NCBI RefSeq assembly: GCF_040151475.1
Contig: NZ_JBDKWG010000139.1
Coordinates: 62,001-126,000, forward strand
DNA: 64,000 nucleotides
Source: CAXBNB01 sp040151475
Lineage (GTDB): Bacteria > Bacteroidota > Bacteroidia > Cytophagales > Cyclobacteriaceae
Direction of reading: 5' to 3'
The position numbers and the translations under genes were made by a program. The stretch's first letter is position 1. Every line of letters starts with the position of its first letter. Shown here piece after piece: positions 1-10,117 of the stretch. The notes below the pieces were generated by a model that was not told the DNA's origin, ran no database searches, and worked only from the letters and a program-made list of their open reading frames with translations.

Positions 1-2363
1 GTTGGTTTGGAGCTGGTGGATCATGGGGTTCAAGGATGGATGGCACGCCTGCCCTGTATTGGGATGGTCAGATCAGACCATATTCTCCACATCCTGACAA
101 TAGAAAATATATGTATAAGACAGGAATGGAAAATACACATAATGTATCTTTCTCTTCGGCAAGTGACTTGGGCAGTATTCGTTTAGGGATATCTACTAAA
201 AAAGGAGATGCTGTGGTTGAAAATACAGACTATAAAAGCACAAGTGCTTCCCTTGGTTCTCATATAAATATTTCGAAAATTTTTAGTGCTGACGTAACGG
301 CCAATTACAATCAAAACTCAAGGTTGAATGCACCTGAAATTGGTAACAACAATTCCTGGTCTAAATTCATGATATATGGTATGTCCAGAGATTATATAGG
401 CATTGAGAAGGATTTATATTATGGAGAAGATGATTATGATGGGTATAGGGTGAATTTTGGAGGTGCTTACCCACATGCAGAATATAGCAGGGATTTGTTT
501 TGGTACACCTACCAAAACAATAGCAGACTCTGGAGAGATGAATTTATCTCAACTATCAAATTAAATGCTACGATTACTCCTTGGTTAAATGCTTTTGTAA
601 GGACATCAGTAGATTTGATAGGCACCAGATTTGAAGCGACAAATAATACCATTCAGCCTGATGGTCTAAACGGTGGCAGTTTTGCCAGAACCATTAGTAA
701 AGACAAAATATTCAATACCGATGTTATGGCGATTTTTCATAAAGATGATTTCATTACAGATGGTTTCAATGCCAGTGTTACACTTGGGTACAATGAATAC
801 TCAAACAATTCCGCTGGGATTCAGTCTTTAAATAATAACCCGTTTAAAGTCCCTAATATTTATGCACTTTCAAATCACGGAACAATTACGAATCAGGATA
901 GAATTAATGAGTTAGCAAAAGAGTCGAGATATGATGTGCAATCGTATTCTTATTTTGGGCTAATGGATTTATCCTATAAGAATTTCTTGTTTTTGCAGTT
1001 GACCGGTAGAAGAGATGCGAACTCCACGTTACCGGAAAACAACAACACTACATTTTATCCATCAATGAATACTTCATTTGTATTTACAGATGCTTTTGAT
1101 TTGGGAAATGCATCAGATCTAGTGTCTTATGGAGCCTTTAGGTTTGCGTATGGTAAAAGTGCCAATGCCACAGAGCCATATCAATTGGATGCAGTTTATG
1201 AAACAGGTTCTTTTGGTGGTCAGACTACCATTACCAGACCAGCAACAATTCCACCCAATGATTTGACTTTTCAAACTTCTAAGTCAACGGAAGTTGGAAT
1301 GGCATTGGGTCTTTTTAAGAATATTGTAAATGTTGATTTTACGTATTACAATATTAAATCCGAAAATCAAATCATGACTTCTGCCTTGGCATTATCTGCT
1401 GGTGCTTCAAAAGTAATCTTTAATTCAGGAGTGCTGACCAATAAAGGAATTGAGATGGTGATCAAAGCTGATATTTTCCATACTGATAATTTTTCATGGA
1501 ATGTCAGCCTAAATGCAGCTAAAAATACCAATAAAGTGGTATCTCTGGCCGAGGGTGTTGAAGAACAGCAAATTGCAACTGTATTCAGTAGTCAAGGTGC
1601 ATATATGAAAGCTTCTCCAGGTGAAAATTATGGAGTGCTGTATGGAACGGACTTTGAATTAGATGATCAGGGAAGGAAGCAGGTGATGAATATTTACAAC
1701 AAAGATGGAAGTGGGGAGGTAATAGGTACACAATATAAAGTTACTGCTGATGTACAACCAATAGGTAATGCTGCACCTAAAATGACAGGTGGTCTTGGAA
1801 ATGTCTTTGGTTACAAAAACTTCAGGTTGTCAACTTTGATTGACTACAAGTTGGGTGGAGACATCTATTCTGTTGACCATGCTGTTTCAATGGGAAGTGG
1901 TTTAGCTCCTGAGACTGCTGCAGCAAGAAATGGTGGAGGATTACCTTATACTTATCCTGATGGTACTACTGATGATGTAGGAATGGTTATGGAAGGATAT
2001 AATGTTGATGATGAGAGAGAGAATGACAGAGTTATACATCCTGTTTATTACTATGGTATTACTTATGCAGGTTGGTCTCATTTAAACAGACCGAGAAGTC
2101 TATCTGTTTTCGAAAATTCATGGATAAAATTGAGAGAAGTTTCTCTTACCTATAATTTTCCAAGAGAGTTGTTAAGCAAAACAAACTTTATTCAAAACGC
2201 TTCTTTGTCTGTTGTAGGAAGAAACTTGTTTTATTTATACACCACGTTACCTGATCATCTTAATCCTGAAGCAATAAATGGAACTGGTAATGGACAGGGG
2301 TTACAGTGGTCTGCCTTTCCAAGCATGAGAACTATTGGTTTTAATTTGAAGATAGGATTTTAA
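1..2363 (+). CDS. SusC/RagA-family TonB-linked outer membrane protein, 5'-truncated
   Basis: This is the C-terminal part of a SusC-type TonB-dependent transporter, which moves oligosaccharides or peptides across the outer membrane with a SusD lipoprotein as lid. The frame is open to the first base of the window, so the gene starts outside it; the ATG at 36 is internal. The visible ~785 residues are rich in alternating aromatic and polar beta-strands, begin with the SusC-like SWGSRMDG segment, and end in ...NLKIGF with the C-terminal Phe typical of outer membrane barrels. The plug domain and carboxypeptidase-like N-terminal extension would lie upstream. A SusD-like gene follows after 16 bases, so the two are surely co-transcribed. 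The substrate cannot be read from the sequence. Confidence 0.95.
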   Translation, partial: WFGAGGSWGSRMDGTPALYWDGQIRPYSPHPDNRKYMYKTGMENTHNVSFSSASDLGSIRLGISTKKGDAVVENTDYKSTSASLGSHINISKIFSADVTANYNQNSRLNAPEIGNNNSWSKFMIYGMSRDYIGIEKDLYYGEDDYDGYRVNFGGAYPHAEYSRDLFWYTYQNNSRLWRDEFISTIKLNATITPWLNAFVRTSVDLIGTRFEATNNTIQPDGLNGGSFARTISKDKIFNTDVMAIFHKDDFITDGFNASVTLGYNEYSNNSAGIQSLNNNPFKVPNIYALSNHGTITNQDRINELAKESRYDVQSYSYFGLMDLSYKNFLFLQLTGRRDANSTLPENNNTTFYPSMNTSFVFTDAFDLGNASDLVSYGAFRFAYGKSANATEPYQLDAVYETGSFGGQTTITRPATIPPNDLTFQTSKSTEVGMALGLFKNIVNVDFTYYNIKSENQIMTSALALSAGASKVIFNSGVLTNKGIEMVIKADIFHTDNFSWNVSLNAAKNTNKVVSLAEGVEEQQIATVFSSQGAYMKASPGENYGVLYGTDFELDDQGRKQVMNIYNKDGSGEVIGTQYKVTADVQPIGNAAPKMTGGLGNVFGYKNFRLSTLIDYKLGGDIYSVDHAVSMGSGLAPETAAARNGGGLPYTYPDGTTDDVGMVMEGYNVDDERENDRVIHPVYYYGITYAGWSHLNRPRSLSVFENSWIKLREVSLTYNFPRELLSKTNFIQNASLSVVGRNLFYLYTTLPDHLNPEAINGTGNGQGLQWSAFPSMRTIGFNLKIGF

Positions 2364-2379
2364 TTTTAAATGAAATAAG

Positions 2380-3981
2380 ATGAAAACTAATAATATAAAA
2401 AGAACAAATAGAGGGATATTTATACTTTTCCTATGTGTTGGTTTGTTGTCAATAACATCTTGTGAAAAGGATTTTGGAGACATCAACGATAATTATGAAG
2501 CCAAGCTGTATGACGCTACAGTACCTGGATTGTTCAATGACCTCATTGCCAAGACCGTTAAAACAGGAGCTCACCATAGAATTCCTGTATCATGGTTGTA
2601 TCAGTGGAGTCAACTTGCTGGAATGTACGCAGCTTCTGGATATCGTTTGGACGATTTTACTACGGCACCTTGGGAAGGTTATTACAGAAGTTTGGCGAAT
2701 GTTCAAGATATTGAAAATTTGATTGCAGAAAATCCTTTAGCGGCCAATATGACCAACATTAGTCAAATGACTAAGGTAATTATGGCTTATAGAACTTTAA
2801 CCACAACTTTAATGTATGGTGACATGCCGTATAGTGAAGCAGGAAAAGGCTTTTTTGGACCTGAAGGTTTTAGACCAGTTTATGACAGCCAGCAATCCAT
2901 TATGGAGTCGGCTATTGATGATTTGACTTCAGCCGTTAATAATTTATCTACAAGCACATCACAGGTGTCTCTGGGTAGCTTTGATACACTTTTTGGCAAT
3001 GATATTGATATGTGGATTACTTTCGCCAACTCGTTGAGATTGAGATATGCTATGGCAATGAGAGAAAAGAATGCCTCATTTGCAGATCCAATTATCACGG
3101 ATGCATTGAGCAAACCGTTATTGGCTGCTGATGAATACATTTCACTAGATCCCGCCAGTATTTCTGGCTTATCTCTCGATAGAGCAGGTATGTATAGAGG
3201 TAATTCTTATATGCGTATGGGATCTACCATGTGGAATGCCATGTCTAGTAGTGATGATGTAGATGGTTCTGGAATTTATGATCTAAGGTGTAAAATATTT
3301 TTTGAAGCAAACGCCTCAGACGAATGGGTGCCTTATCCTCAGGTATCAGACCTTACGACACCAATAGTTACTGGAAACCCTAATGTTGCAGCCAGGGTTA
3401 CTGGAGATTGGACAGCAGGTAGGTCTAACTTTTCGTCTTTCAATGTCTATTTTACTGAAGATACAACCATTCCACAATTCCTTATAACCGGAACTCAAAT
3501 AAGTTTCATTAAAGCGGAGCTTTACAATAGAGGGATTGCTGGAGTTACAGCCAATCCGACTATGGCGGAAACATTTTATAATGAAGGTATTACCGAATCA
3601 GTTAAGTTTTGGTACAAGCATGCAAATGGATCTGCTATATGGACTGTGAATAAACCAGCTGCTGAGCCAACAACTTTAGAGTTGGATGCAATGTTAACTG
3701 ATCCCAATGTTGCTTATAGTGCAACACCAGCTACAGCTTTAAGCCAAATTTATAAGCAAAGCTGGATATCATTGTTACATCAACCATTTGAGGCGTGGAC
3801 TTTGCAAAGAAGGACTAATAATGCAACACCAAATGTTTCTTTGCCGGAAACAAGTCTGGTTACTAATTTTAACAGGGTGACATATCCTCCGTCAGAAAGG
3901 GAAACCAACCGTGTAAACTGGCAAACAGCTAGTAGAAACGGAAGTGATGCAGAAACAGACCCAATATGGATACAACCATAA
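2380..3981 (+). CDS. SusD/RagB-like outer membrane lipoprotein
   Basis: Surface-exposed nutrient-binding lipoprotein partner of the SusC gene just upstream. The start gives a basic N-terminus, a hydrophobic stretch and a lipobox ending SITSC, with Cys28 as the predicted lipidation site. It is followed by EKDFGDINDNYE, the type of segment seen at the mature N-terminus of the SusD-like_2 group (the group annotated as 'starch-binding associating with outer membrane'). The length of 533 aa is normal for the family. The rest is helical and rich in Asn, Tyr and Trp. Transcription probably ends at the hairpin 33 bases downstream. The ligand is unknown; this group is often tied to peptide or glycan uptake, so I would not assume a sugar. 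Confidence 0.92.
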   Translation: MKTNNIKRTNRGIFILFLCVGLLSITSCEKDFGDINDNYEAKLYDATVPGLFNDLIAKTVKTGAHHRIPVSWLYQWSQLAGMYAASGYRLDDFTTAPWEGYYRSLANVQDIENLIAENPLAANMTNISQMTKVIMAYRTLTTTLMYGDMPYSEAGKGFFGPEGFRPVYDSQQSIMESAIDDLTSAVNNLSTSTSQVSLGSFDTLFGNDIDMWITFANSLRLRYAMAMREKNASFADPIITDALSKPLLAADEYISLDPASISGLSLDRAGMYRGNSYMRMGSTMWNAMSSSDDVDGSGIYDLRCKIFFEANASDEWVPYPQVSDLTTPIVTGNPNVAARVTGDWTAGRSNFSSFNVYFTEDTTIPQFLITGTQISFIKAELYNRGIAGVTANPTMAETFYNEGITESVKFWYKHANGSAIWTVNKPAAEPTTLELDAMLTDPNVAYSATPATALSQIYKQSWISLLHQPFEAWTLQRRTNNATPNVSLPETSLVTNFNRVTYPPSERETNRVNWQTASRNGSDAETDPIWIQP

Positions 3982-4014
3982 TAGGTTAAGTTTTATTAAC
4001 TGAAAATTATATAG

Positions 4015-4047
4015 CCGACTTCTTATATTGAGAGGTCGGTTTTTTTT
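4015..4047 (+). terminator. Rho-independent terminator of the SusCD operon
   Basis: An 8-bp stem CCGACTTC/GAGGTCGG (one G-U pair) with a 9-base loop is followed by eight T residues. It lies 33 bases after the SusD stop codon. Confidence 0.8.
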
Positions 4048-4213
4048 AAAAGAAAGAGGCTGTCTCAAAGGATTAAACAGTTGCCGGACTTGTTCCGGCA
4101 TCCCTTTGGAAATGCAGCAATAGCTGTTTCCAGGACAGATTCCAGAATACCTGCCTAAAGGGCAGTCAGGAGTCTGGGAATTATTTGACTTTTTGAGACA
4201 GTCTTTTTCTTTT
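4048..4213. repeat. 166-bp inverted-repeat element with nested stem-loops (MITE-like)
   Basis: The ends, 4048-4069 and 4192-4213, are inverted copies that match at 20 of 22 positions; the shared core is CTGTCTCAAA. Inside lie a perfect 7-bp hairpin TGCCGGA/TCCGGCA (4082-4100) and further stems around CTGCC/GGCAG (from about 4151). There is no open reading frame of note. It occupies nearly all of the gap between two convergent genes. T- and A-runs at both borders hide any target duplication. It could be a miniature transposable element, an extragenic palindromic repeat, or a two-way terminator. Confidence 0.6.
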
Positions 4214-4225
4214 TTACTATCAAAA

Positions 4226-6775
4226 TCAACTTATAAAAAGTTTAGAACGTTGACCTTCCAAGCTAGGCAAGGTAATTTCAAACTTAGTAAACTCTCCTTT
4301 TTTTGATTCCAACTTAACAGACCCGTTCAATTTTCCCACTGTTTCCTTTAAAATATATAAACCAAGTCCTGCTCCGGAAAATTCTTTAGATGCTCTAAAA
4401 AACATATCAAAAACTTTATCGATATAGTCTTGCTCTATACCTACACCATTATCCGAAAACTCTATCACGACCTGCTTTTCAGATGCTCTTATTGATATTG
4501 AAATAAATGAAGATTCCTTCTTATAATCCTGGTACTTGATCGAATTGGAAATGAGGTTGTTTAATATCACTTCAACACTTCTTTTATCAGAATAAAATGA
4601 TCCTTCAATATCTATTTCAATATTAAAAGTGATTCGTCCATAACCCTCCATGAAGTTAAGATTGAGTTTAGCTTCTGAAGTAATCTGGTTAAAATCAATT
4701 TTAACAATTTCAATTTTCATCCTCGAATTACGAGAATAATCCAGAATGTCCTTAATAAAATGATCAAGACGACTGACGCTTCCTTTAATAAGACCAAGAT
4801 ATTCTTTTAGAACAGGAGAAGGATTTTCTGTCTCTGCAATATTGACAACCCCCAAAATAGATGAAAGTGGGGCTCTCAAATCATGAGAAACACTGTAAAC
4901 GAACTTATCCAGTTCATAGTTCACTTTCTTTACTTCTTCCAATTGAGTCATTAATTTGGCTTCTGCCAGTTTTCTATCTGTAATATCTTCAACGGAACCT
5001 TCTATGTGTAATGGATTTCCCAAGTCATCATGTACTACTCTTAAATGATTTCTAACCCAAAAAATTTCCCCATCCTTTTTTCTTACCTTAAATTCCAGTC
5101 CAAAAGCTTTTCCTTCCTTTTTAAGTATATTTCTAGAGTTAATACGATCTTCCTGCTCTACATACAATGTCTCTCCTATTCTGGTGATTGAAGAAACCAT
5201 ATCATCTGGTGAGTTATATCCAAACATCTTGACCATTGCCGGATTCACTGTAATAAACCTGCCCTGAGTAGAAGCGATATAGATGCCCTCAGTAGCATTT
5301 TCAAAAATATTTCGATAACGCTCTTCTGCTTCTATCAATGCTGTCTCGGCATTTTTTTCTTTAGTCACATCTCTAAAGGACCAAACCCGGCCTACGATCT
5401 CATCATGCAAGATAAGCGGGCTTGAAAATCTATGTATTTTGTTTCCATTTTTAAACTCTAATAAATCAACATCAATTTTGTCAGACTTAAAAAGTGTTTG
5501 AATTTTCTCAACGAATTCATTCGGGAATAATATCTGACTCAAGACATAAGGCATTATTTCATTAATGTCGTTCTTTTCATACATTTCATCTGAAATCTGC
5601 CAAATTTCCTTAAATCTGGTATTTGAATTAATAATATTGCCATCAGGGTCAGTCGCCATAATACCGTCATTTGTTGATTCAAGTATTCCATGTAGAAAAA
5701 TCTCACGTTCACGCAAACCCTTCTCCATCTCCTTACGCTCGGTTATGTCACGTATATGTGCGCAAAACAAAGTGTTATCATTTTGAATAATAGGAATGAT
5801 GGTAAGCTCTATTGGCAACTCAGCGCCAGATCGATTCAAGGCTATGGTTTCAACTGCATTATTGCTCTTTGCATTTTCTCCATTTTCAAGATACTGCTTT
5901 ATTGTGTCCTTGTGGCGATCATGGAACCGATCAGGTATGATCAACTCTGTCAATGATTTTCCAATTGCAACTTCTTTTTCCCATCCAAAAATATTTTCTG
6001 CCTGATGATTCCAATAAACTATTTCACTATTGGTATTGTACCAGATAACAGCGTCAAAAGAAGAATTCATTATTTGATTTCTCAATTCATTTGAATCCGA
6101 CAACTTTTTTATAAAAATAAGGATATACCCACCCACGCTGCTAACAATCAAAAGAATCAATACTACATTTACATAAAAAAGATATGTACTGATCTTTCGT
6201 GAGGAGTCTCCTAATACACCAGCAAACTCCACACCTTTTTCTGTCAACTCTAAATACAGGGTATTTACCTTTGATATAACAGACTTCTTCTTTTCAACTG
6301 AAAGTGGTCTTTGCTTTATTTCATCATGAAAACTTTGCCCCTCATTATATAATTCCCCGACCAACGCATCCGCCTCCTTCCAGACCTTTATGATGCTATC
6401 CATGAAAATCACATTTCTGAAGTTCTGAAATAACCAGATAAGATTATCCAAATCATCCGGGTGATTATTGCCTTGAATAAGCCCCTTTCTTATCACTTCC
6501 AGGCTGCCATTTGAATCCATAGCCACACGGGCAATACTATCACCTATGGGGATTTTTATGTTATCAAGAAAAGATTGGTAATGGGCATCATCTTCAGATA
6601 CCACAAACAGTATTAAATCTTTAGAAGCATCCTTATTTCCTTTTGAATAATAAGACTCACCGTTGATATACGCCCTGATAGCAGAAGTGGTGCGAATAGT
6701 ATAATAATTTGCAATTATCAATAAGCCGGATATGACAATGATAATTGTCAAAGAAATACCATGAAGATTTTTCAT
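4226..6775 (-). CDS. Membrane sensor histidine kinase with three PAS domains
   Basis: An 849-aa hybrid-free sensor kinase. A membrane helix at about residues 8-26 and a second at about 205-228 enclose a ~180-residue periplasmic sensor region, CHASE3-like in size and helical character but not confidently assigned. Three PAS/PAC units follow, at about 233-350, 357-475 and 483-605. The H-box SVSHDLRAP carries phospho-acceptor His631. The ATPase domain shows an N-box (NNLISNSIKY), DNGVGI and GAGLGLYI. There is no receiver domain and no response regulator next door, so it is an orphan kinase. It is convergent with the SusD gene and lies 137 bases downstream of thrS. The signal is unknown. Confidence 0.92.
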   Translation of the reverse strand: MKNLHGISLTIIIVISGLLIIANYYTIRTTSAIRAYINGESYYSKGNKDASKDLILFVVSEDDAHYQSFLDNIKIPIGDSIARVAMDSNGSLEVIRKGLIQGNNHPDDLDNLIWLFQNFRNVIFMDSIIKVWKEADALVGELYNEGQSFHDEIKQRPLSVEKKKSVISKVNTLYLELTEKGVEFAGVLGDSSRKISTYLFYVNVVLILLIVSSVGGYILIFIKKLSDSNELRNQIMNSSFDAVIWYNTNSEIVYWNHQAENIFGWEKEVAIGKSLTELIIPDRFHDRHKDTIKQYLENGENAKSNNAVETIALNRSGAELPIELTIIPIIQNDNTLFCAHIRDITERKEMEKGLREREIFLHGILESTNDGIMATDPDGNIINSNTRFKEIWQISDEMYEKNDINEIMPYVLSQILFPNEFVEKIQTLFKSDKIDVDLLEFKNGNKIHRFSSPLILHDEIVGRVWSFRDVTKEKNAETALIEAEERYRNIFENATEGIYIASTQGRFITVNPAMVKMFGYNSPDDMVSSITRIGETLYVEQEDRINSRNILKKEGKAFGLEFKVRKKDGEIFWVRNHLRVVHDDLGNPLHIEGSVEDITDRKLAEAKLMTQLEEVKKVNYELDKFVYSVSHDLRAPLSSILGVVNIAETENPSPVLKEYLGLIKGSVSRLDHFIKDILDYSRNSRMKIEIVKIDFNQITSEAKLNLNFMEGYGRITFNIEIDIEGSFYSDKRSVEVILNNLISNSIKYQDYKKESSFISISIRASEKQVVIEFSDNGVGIEQDYIDKVFDMFFRASKEFSGAGLGLYILKETVGKLNGSVKLESKKGEFTKFEITLPSLEGQRSKLFIS

Positions 6776-6912
6776 ATTTTCAAATCAACCTATGCACCTA
6801 CTCAAAAATATATAAATAATTGCGATAATTATCAATACTTATTGCTTTTAAAGGTGTATGATCGGATTTGAAAACTACTCGATTAAGTAAGTGATGGCCT
6901 AAGAAAACTAAC

Positions 6913-8850
6913 TTAGATACTGGCTGCTTCTCTAAATAGTTGAACAAACTCTGGTTGTGAAAAACTACCCAGGTCACCTTCACCATGCCGTCTTGCACTT
7001 ACCTTATTTTCAGCTTCTTCTTTTTCTCCTACGATCAGCATAAATGGAATTTTTTTGGTTTCAGCATCACGAATTTTACGTCCTATTTTTTCATCGCGAT
7101 GATCAATAAATCCCCGGATATCATTTTCTTCCAAATACTTAAATACTTCATCAGCATAATCAGCATGCTTCTCGGATATTGGTAAAATAGCTATCTGGTC
7201 AGGAGTAAGCCACAATGGAAAATTTCCGGCACAATGCTCTGTGAGCACAGCTACAAACCTCTCCAGGGAACCAAAGGGGGCACGGTGTATCATCACTGGC
7301 CTGTGCTTTTGGTTATCGCTTCCGATATATTCCAGTTCAAACCTCTCGGGCAAGTTGTAATCAACCTGAATAGTTCCCAACTGCCAGCTTCTATTAAGGG
7401 CATCTTTTACCATAAAATCGAGTTTAGGCCCATAAAATGCGGCTTCTCCCAACTCTGTAATAGTATTCAATCCTTTTTCTTCAGCGGCTTCTTTGATTGC
7501 AGTTTCTGCCTTCTCCCAGTTTTCGTCTGAACCTATATATTTGGCTTTATTTTCCGGATCACGAAGCGATATCTGTGCTGTATAATTTTCAAAACCCAGT
7601 GCTTTGAATGTATATAGCACCAAGTCGATCACTTTAATAAATTCGTTCTTTACCTGATCAGGAGTACAAAACAAATGAGCATCATCCTGAGTAAAACCAC
7701 GTACCCGTGTCAACCCATGTAATTCTCCACTCTGTTCATAACGATAAACAGTACCAAACTCAGCCAATCTCAACGGTAAATCCCTGTAAGACCTTGGTTT
7801 ACTTTTGTAGATTTCGCAATGATGAGGACAGTTCATCGGTTTCAGGAAAAACTCCTCACCTTCATGAGGAGTAGCTATTGGCTGAAATGAATCCTCCCCA
7901 TATTTTTCATAATGACCTGACGTAATGTATAATTTTTTATTTCCGATATGAGGAGTGATGACAGGCTGGTAACCTGCCTTAAGTTGTGCTTTTCTCATAA
8001 ACGCCTCAAGGCGCTCCCGAAGCATAGTTCCTTTGGGCAACCACAAGGGTAATCCCATACCCACTTTCTCAGAAAAAGTAAACAATTCCAGTTCACGCCC
8101 CAACTTTCTATGGTCTCTCTTTTTAGCCTCCTCAAGCATCTCAAGATATTCCTTGAGTTCCTTTTGCTTGGGGAAAGTGATCCCGTAAAGCCTGGTAAGC
8201 TGTTTGCTGTTTTCATCTCCCCGCCAGTATGCACCCGCTATATTCAGAATTTTAGCCGCTTTTATAAAACCGGTATCAGGTATATGCGGTCCACGGCAAA
8301 GGTCTGTGAAATTACCCTGCTTGTAAAAAGTGATGGTACCATCTTCCAGATCTTTGATCAGATCAAGTTTGTATTCATCTCCTTTTTCGGTGAAATACTT
8401 TGTGGCATCAGCTTTGCTGATTTCACTTCTTACATATTCATTTTTCTCACGAGCCAGTTCCAGCATTTTGTTTTCCAGCTCGCTCAAATCTTCTGAGTTG
8501 AACTCCTGATCCCCAAAATCCACGTCATAGTAAAACCCATTGTCAATTGCAGGGCCTATTCCAAGCTTAATTCCGGGATATAAGGCCTCCAAAGCTTCTG
8601 CCATTAGGTGAGCAGAAGAATGCCAAAACGTAGATTTTCCATCACCGTCATTCCATGTCAACAACTGCAAAGTACTGTCTGTTATAATTGGCCGATTGCT
8701 TTCTACAATTTGTCCGTTTACTTTGGCAGCAAGTACATTTCTAGCCAATCCTTCACTAATTCCCATTGCCACATCATGGCTGGTAGAACCACTCGGCATT
8801 TCTTTGACACTTCCATCGGGAAGGGTGATTTTGATCATTCCGTCACTCAT
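6913..8850 (-). CDS. thrS: Threonine--tRNA ligase
   Basis: Charges tRNA-Thr with threonine in the cytoplasm. The order is complete: N-terminal TGS domain (about 1-65), second additional (editing-type) domain beginning near HSSAHLMAEALE, class II catalytic core and C-terminal anticodon-binding domain ending ...QLFREAASI. The zinc ligands of the family fall in MNCPHH, DDAHLF and MIHRAPFGSLERF. I place the start at 8850 (MSDGMIKITLPDG), seven bases after the stop of the upstream TPR gene; an ATG at 8838 is also possible. An in-frame extension to 8892 would overlap that gene and start at TTG, so I reject it. In many Bacteroidota thrS precedes infC-rpmI-rplT; here it is followed by the histidine kinase instead. 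Confidence 0.97.
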   Translation of the reverse strand: MSDGMIKITLPDGSVKEMPSGSTSHDVAMGISEGLARNVLAAKVNGQIVESNRPIITDSTLQLLTWNDGDGKSTFWHSSAHLMAEALEALYPGIKLGIGPAIDNGFYYDVDFGDQEFNSEDLSELENKMLELAREKNEYVRSEISKADATKYFTEKGDEYKLDLIKDLEDGTITFYKQGNFTDLCRGPHIPDTGFIKAAKILNIAGAYWRGDENSKQLTRLYGITFPKQKELKEYLEMLEEAKKRDHRKLGRELELFTFSEKVGMGLPLWLPKGTMLRERLEAFMRKAQLKAGYQPVITPHIGNKKLYITSGHYEKYGEDSFQPIATPHEGEEFFLKPMNCPHHCEIYKSKPRSYRDLPLRLAEFGTVYRYEQSGELHGLTRVRGFTQDDAHLFCTPDQVKNEFIKVIDLVLYTFKALGFENYTAQISLRDPENKAKYIGSDENWEKAETAIKEAAEEKGLNTITELGEAAFYGPKLDFMVKDALNRSWQLGTIQVDYNLPERFELEYIGSDNQKHRPVMIHRAPFGSLERFVAVLTEHCAGNFPLWLTPDQIAILPISEKHADYADEVFKYLEENDIRGFIDHRDEKIGRKIRDAETKKIPFMLIVGEKEEAENKVSARRHGEGDLGSFSQPEFVQLFREAASI

Positions 8851-8857
8851 CAACTTA

Positions 8858-9973
8858 TTATATTTTTTCTTTTTTCTGAATAAAAAAGTCAAAAGTAGGA
8901 ATTGCTTCCTGCTCCTCCTTTAATTTCTGCAAATATGCACGTTTTCTTTTTACTTTTTCCCATTCGACCAGGGCATCTTGATGCAATGAATCAATGGACA
9001 ACACTTGCTCATAATTTTTTATAGCACTGGTCAAGTAACCTTTTTGATCGTAAGTTCGGGCTCTCAAAAGAAGAGCATCCAGATGCAAAGAATCAAAAGC
9101 CAATATTCTGTCTGCGACTAAAATAGCAGAATCATACGCTAATAAGTTAATGTGAATATTAGCCAACAGCATTCCCACATTAATATGCGTACTATCTTTC
9201 TTAAACGAAGTATTTAGTAATGCTTTAGCCTCTTCATTCTTATTCTGATCAATCAAAATTTCTGCTTTTTTTATTTTCAGCATTTCATTATTAGGAGCAA
9301 AAGATATAGCCTCATCGATCAGTTTTTCGGCTTCTTCATATTGTCTGGTTCTTTCGTATATATCGGAGACCTCATAGAGGATTTTATGGTTGTTTTTATA
9401 TTGCTGCAATCCTATTTTCATAAACTTGAGTGCTGAAGTAGTGTCACCAAATGAAAGGTAAATTTCACCTTTGGTGTAATAAGACTCAAAATCACTTCTA
9501 TTGATAAGGATGGCCTTGTTTATATAATCTATGGCACGAGCGTACTCCTCCTTTCGATTGTATATTTCCGATTTCAATCTATAAAACTTTGCCGAATGTG
9601 CTCCATATTTTTCTGCGAGCATACTGTAGTAAAATGCAGTATCTATGTTACCCTTATACAAGTAGAAATCTACCGCTAACTCTAATAAAGAAGAATTTAA
9701 ACTATCTTTTGAAAGTGCTTTTTTCAAAAAAGAAAAAGAATCATCAGGCCATTTCTCTGCTTTCAGGCTTTTTATTTTCAGAATAGCAAGATCAAGGTTT
9801 TCCGGATGGTCTTTAAGGTTTTCCTCGATGTAGGACACGACTACAGCATCTGATAGTGCTATTTCATCTTGCGAATTGGGAATAGCATACATGGAAAACC
9901 TGCTCTCACAAGAAATCATGATGAGCATTGAAAAGATCAAGGTATTTAATAAGCGAAAGTTCGGGTATTCCAT
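8858..9973 (-). CDS. TPR-repeat lipoprotein
   Basis: A 371-aa protein whose chosen ATG (9973) gives a signal sequence with lipobox IMISC, Cys22. In-frame codons upstream to 10021 would start at TTG and spoil the signal peptide. The body is a series of tetratricopeptide repeats, seen as recurring blocks such as AIDYINKAILINRSDFESYY and AIKNYEQVLSIDSLHQDAL. The C-terminus is rich in Lys and Glu. It probably acts as a scaffold on the periplasmic face of a membrane. The stop is seven bases from the thrS start, so the pair forms an operon; the reason for this pairing is not apparent. Confidence 0.85.
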   Translation of the reverse strand: MEYPNFRLLNTLIFSMLIMISCESRFSMYAIPNSQDEIALSDAVVVSYIEENLKDHPENLDLAILKIKSLKAEKWPDDSFSFLKKALSKDSLNSSLLELAVDFYLYKGNIDTAFYYSMLAEKYGAHSAKFYRLKSEIYNRKEEYARAIDYINKAILINRSDFESYYTKGEIYLSFGDTTSALKFMKIGLQQYKNNHKILYEVSDIYERTRQYEEAEKLIDEAISFAPNNEMLKIKKAEILIDQNKNEEAKALLNTSFKKDSTHINVGMLLANIHINLLAYDSAILVADRILAFDSLHLDALLLRARTYDQKGYLTSAIKNYEQVLSIDSLHQDALVEWEKVKRKRAYLQKLKEEQEAIPTFDFFIQKKEKI

Positions 9974-10117
9974 TTTTGCAATAATGTCAACAAAAGTAAG
10001 TTGGCGCAATGAGCCCTGCAATGATTACAGAATTAATTGAAAAAAGGTTTATAAAGTTTCCCTTCATAGTATTATCTTGTCATCTAAATTTTATTCACAT
10101 TAACTAATTCCAAAAAA

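Noticed and set aside
6798..6998. Short minus-strand frame at the end of thrS
   Set aside because: Overlaps the thrS C-terminus in another frame; translation shows no recognisable feature.
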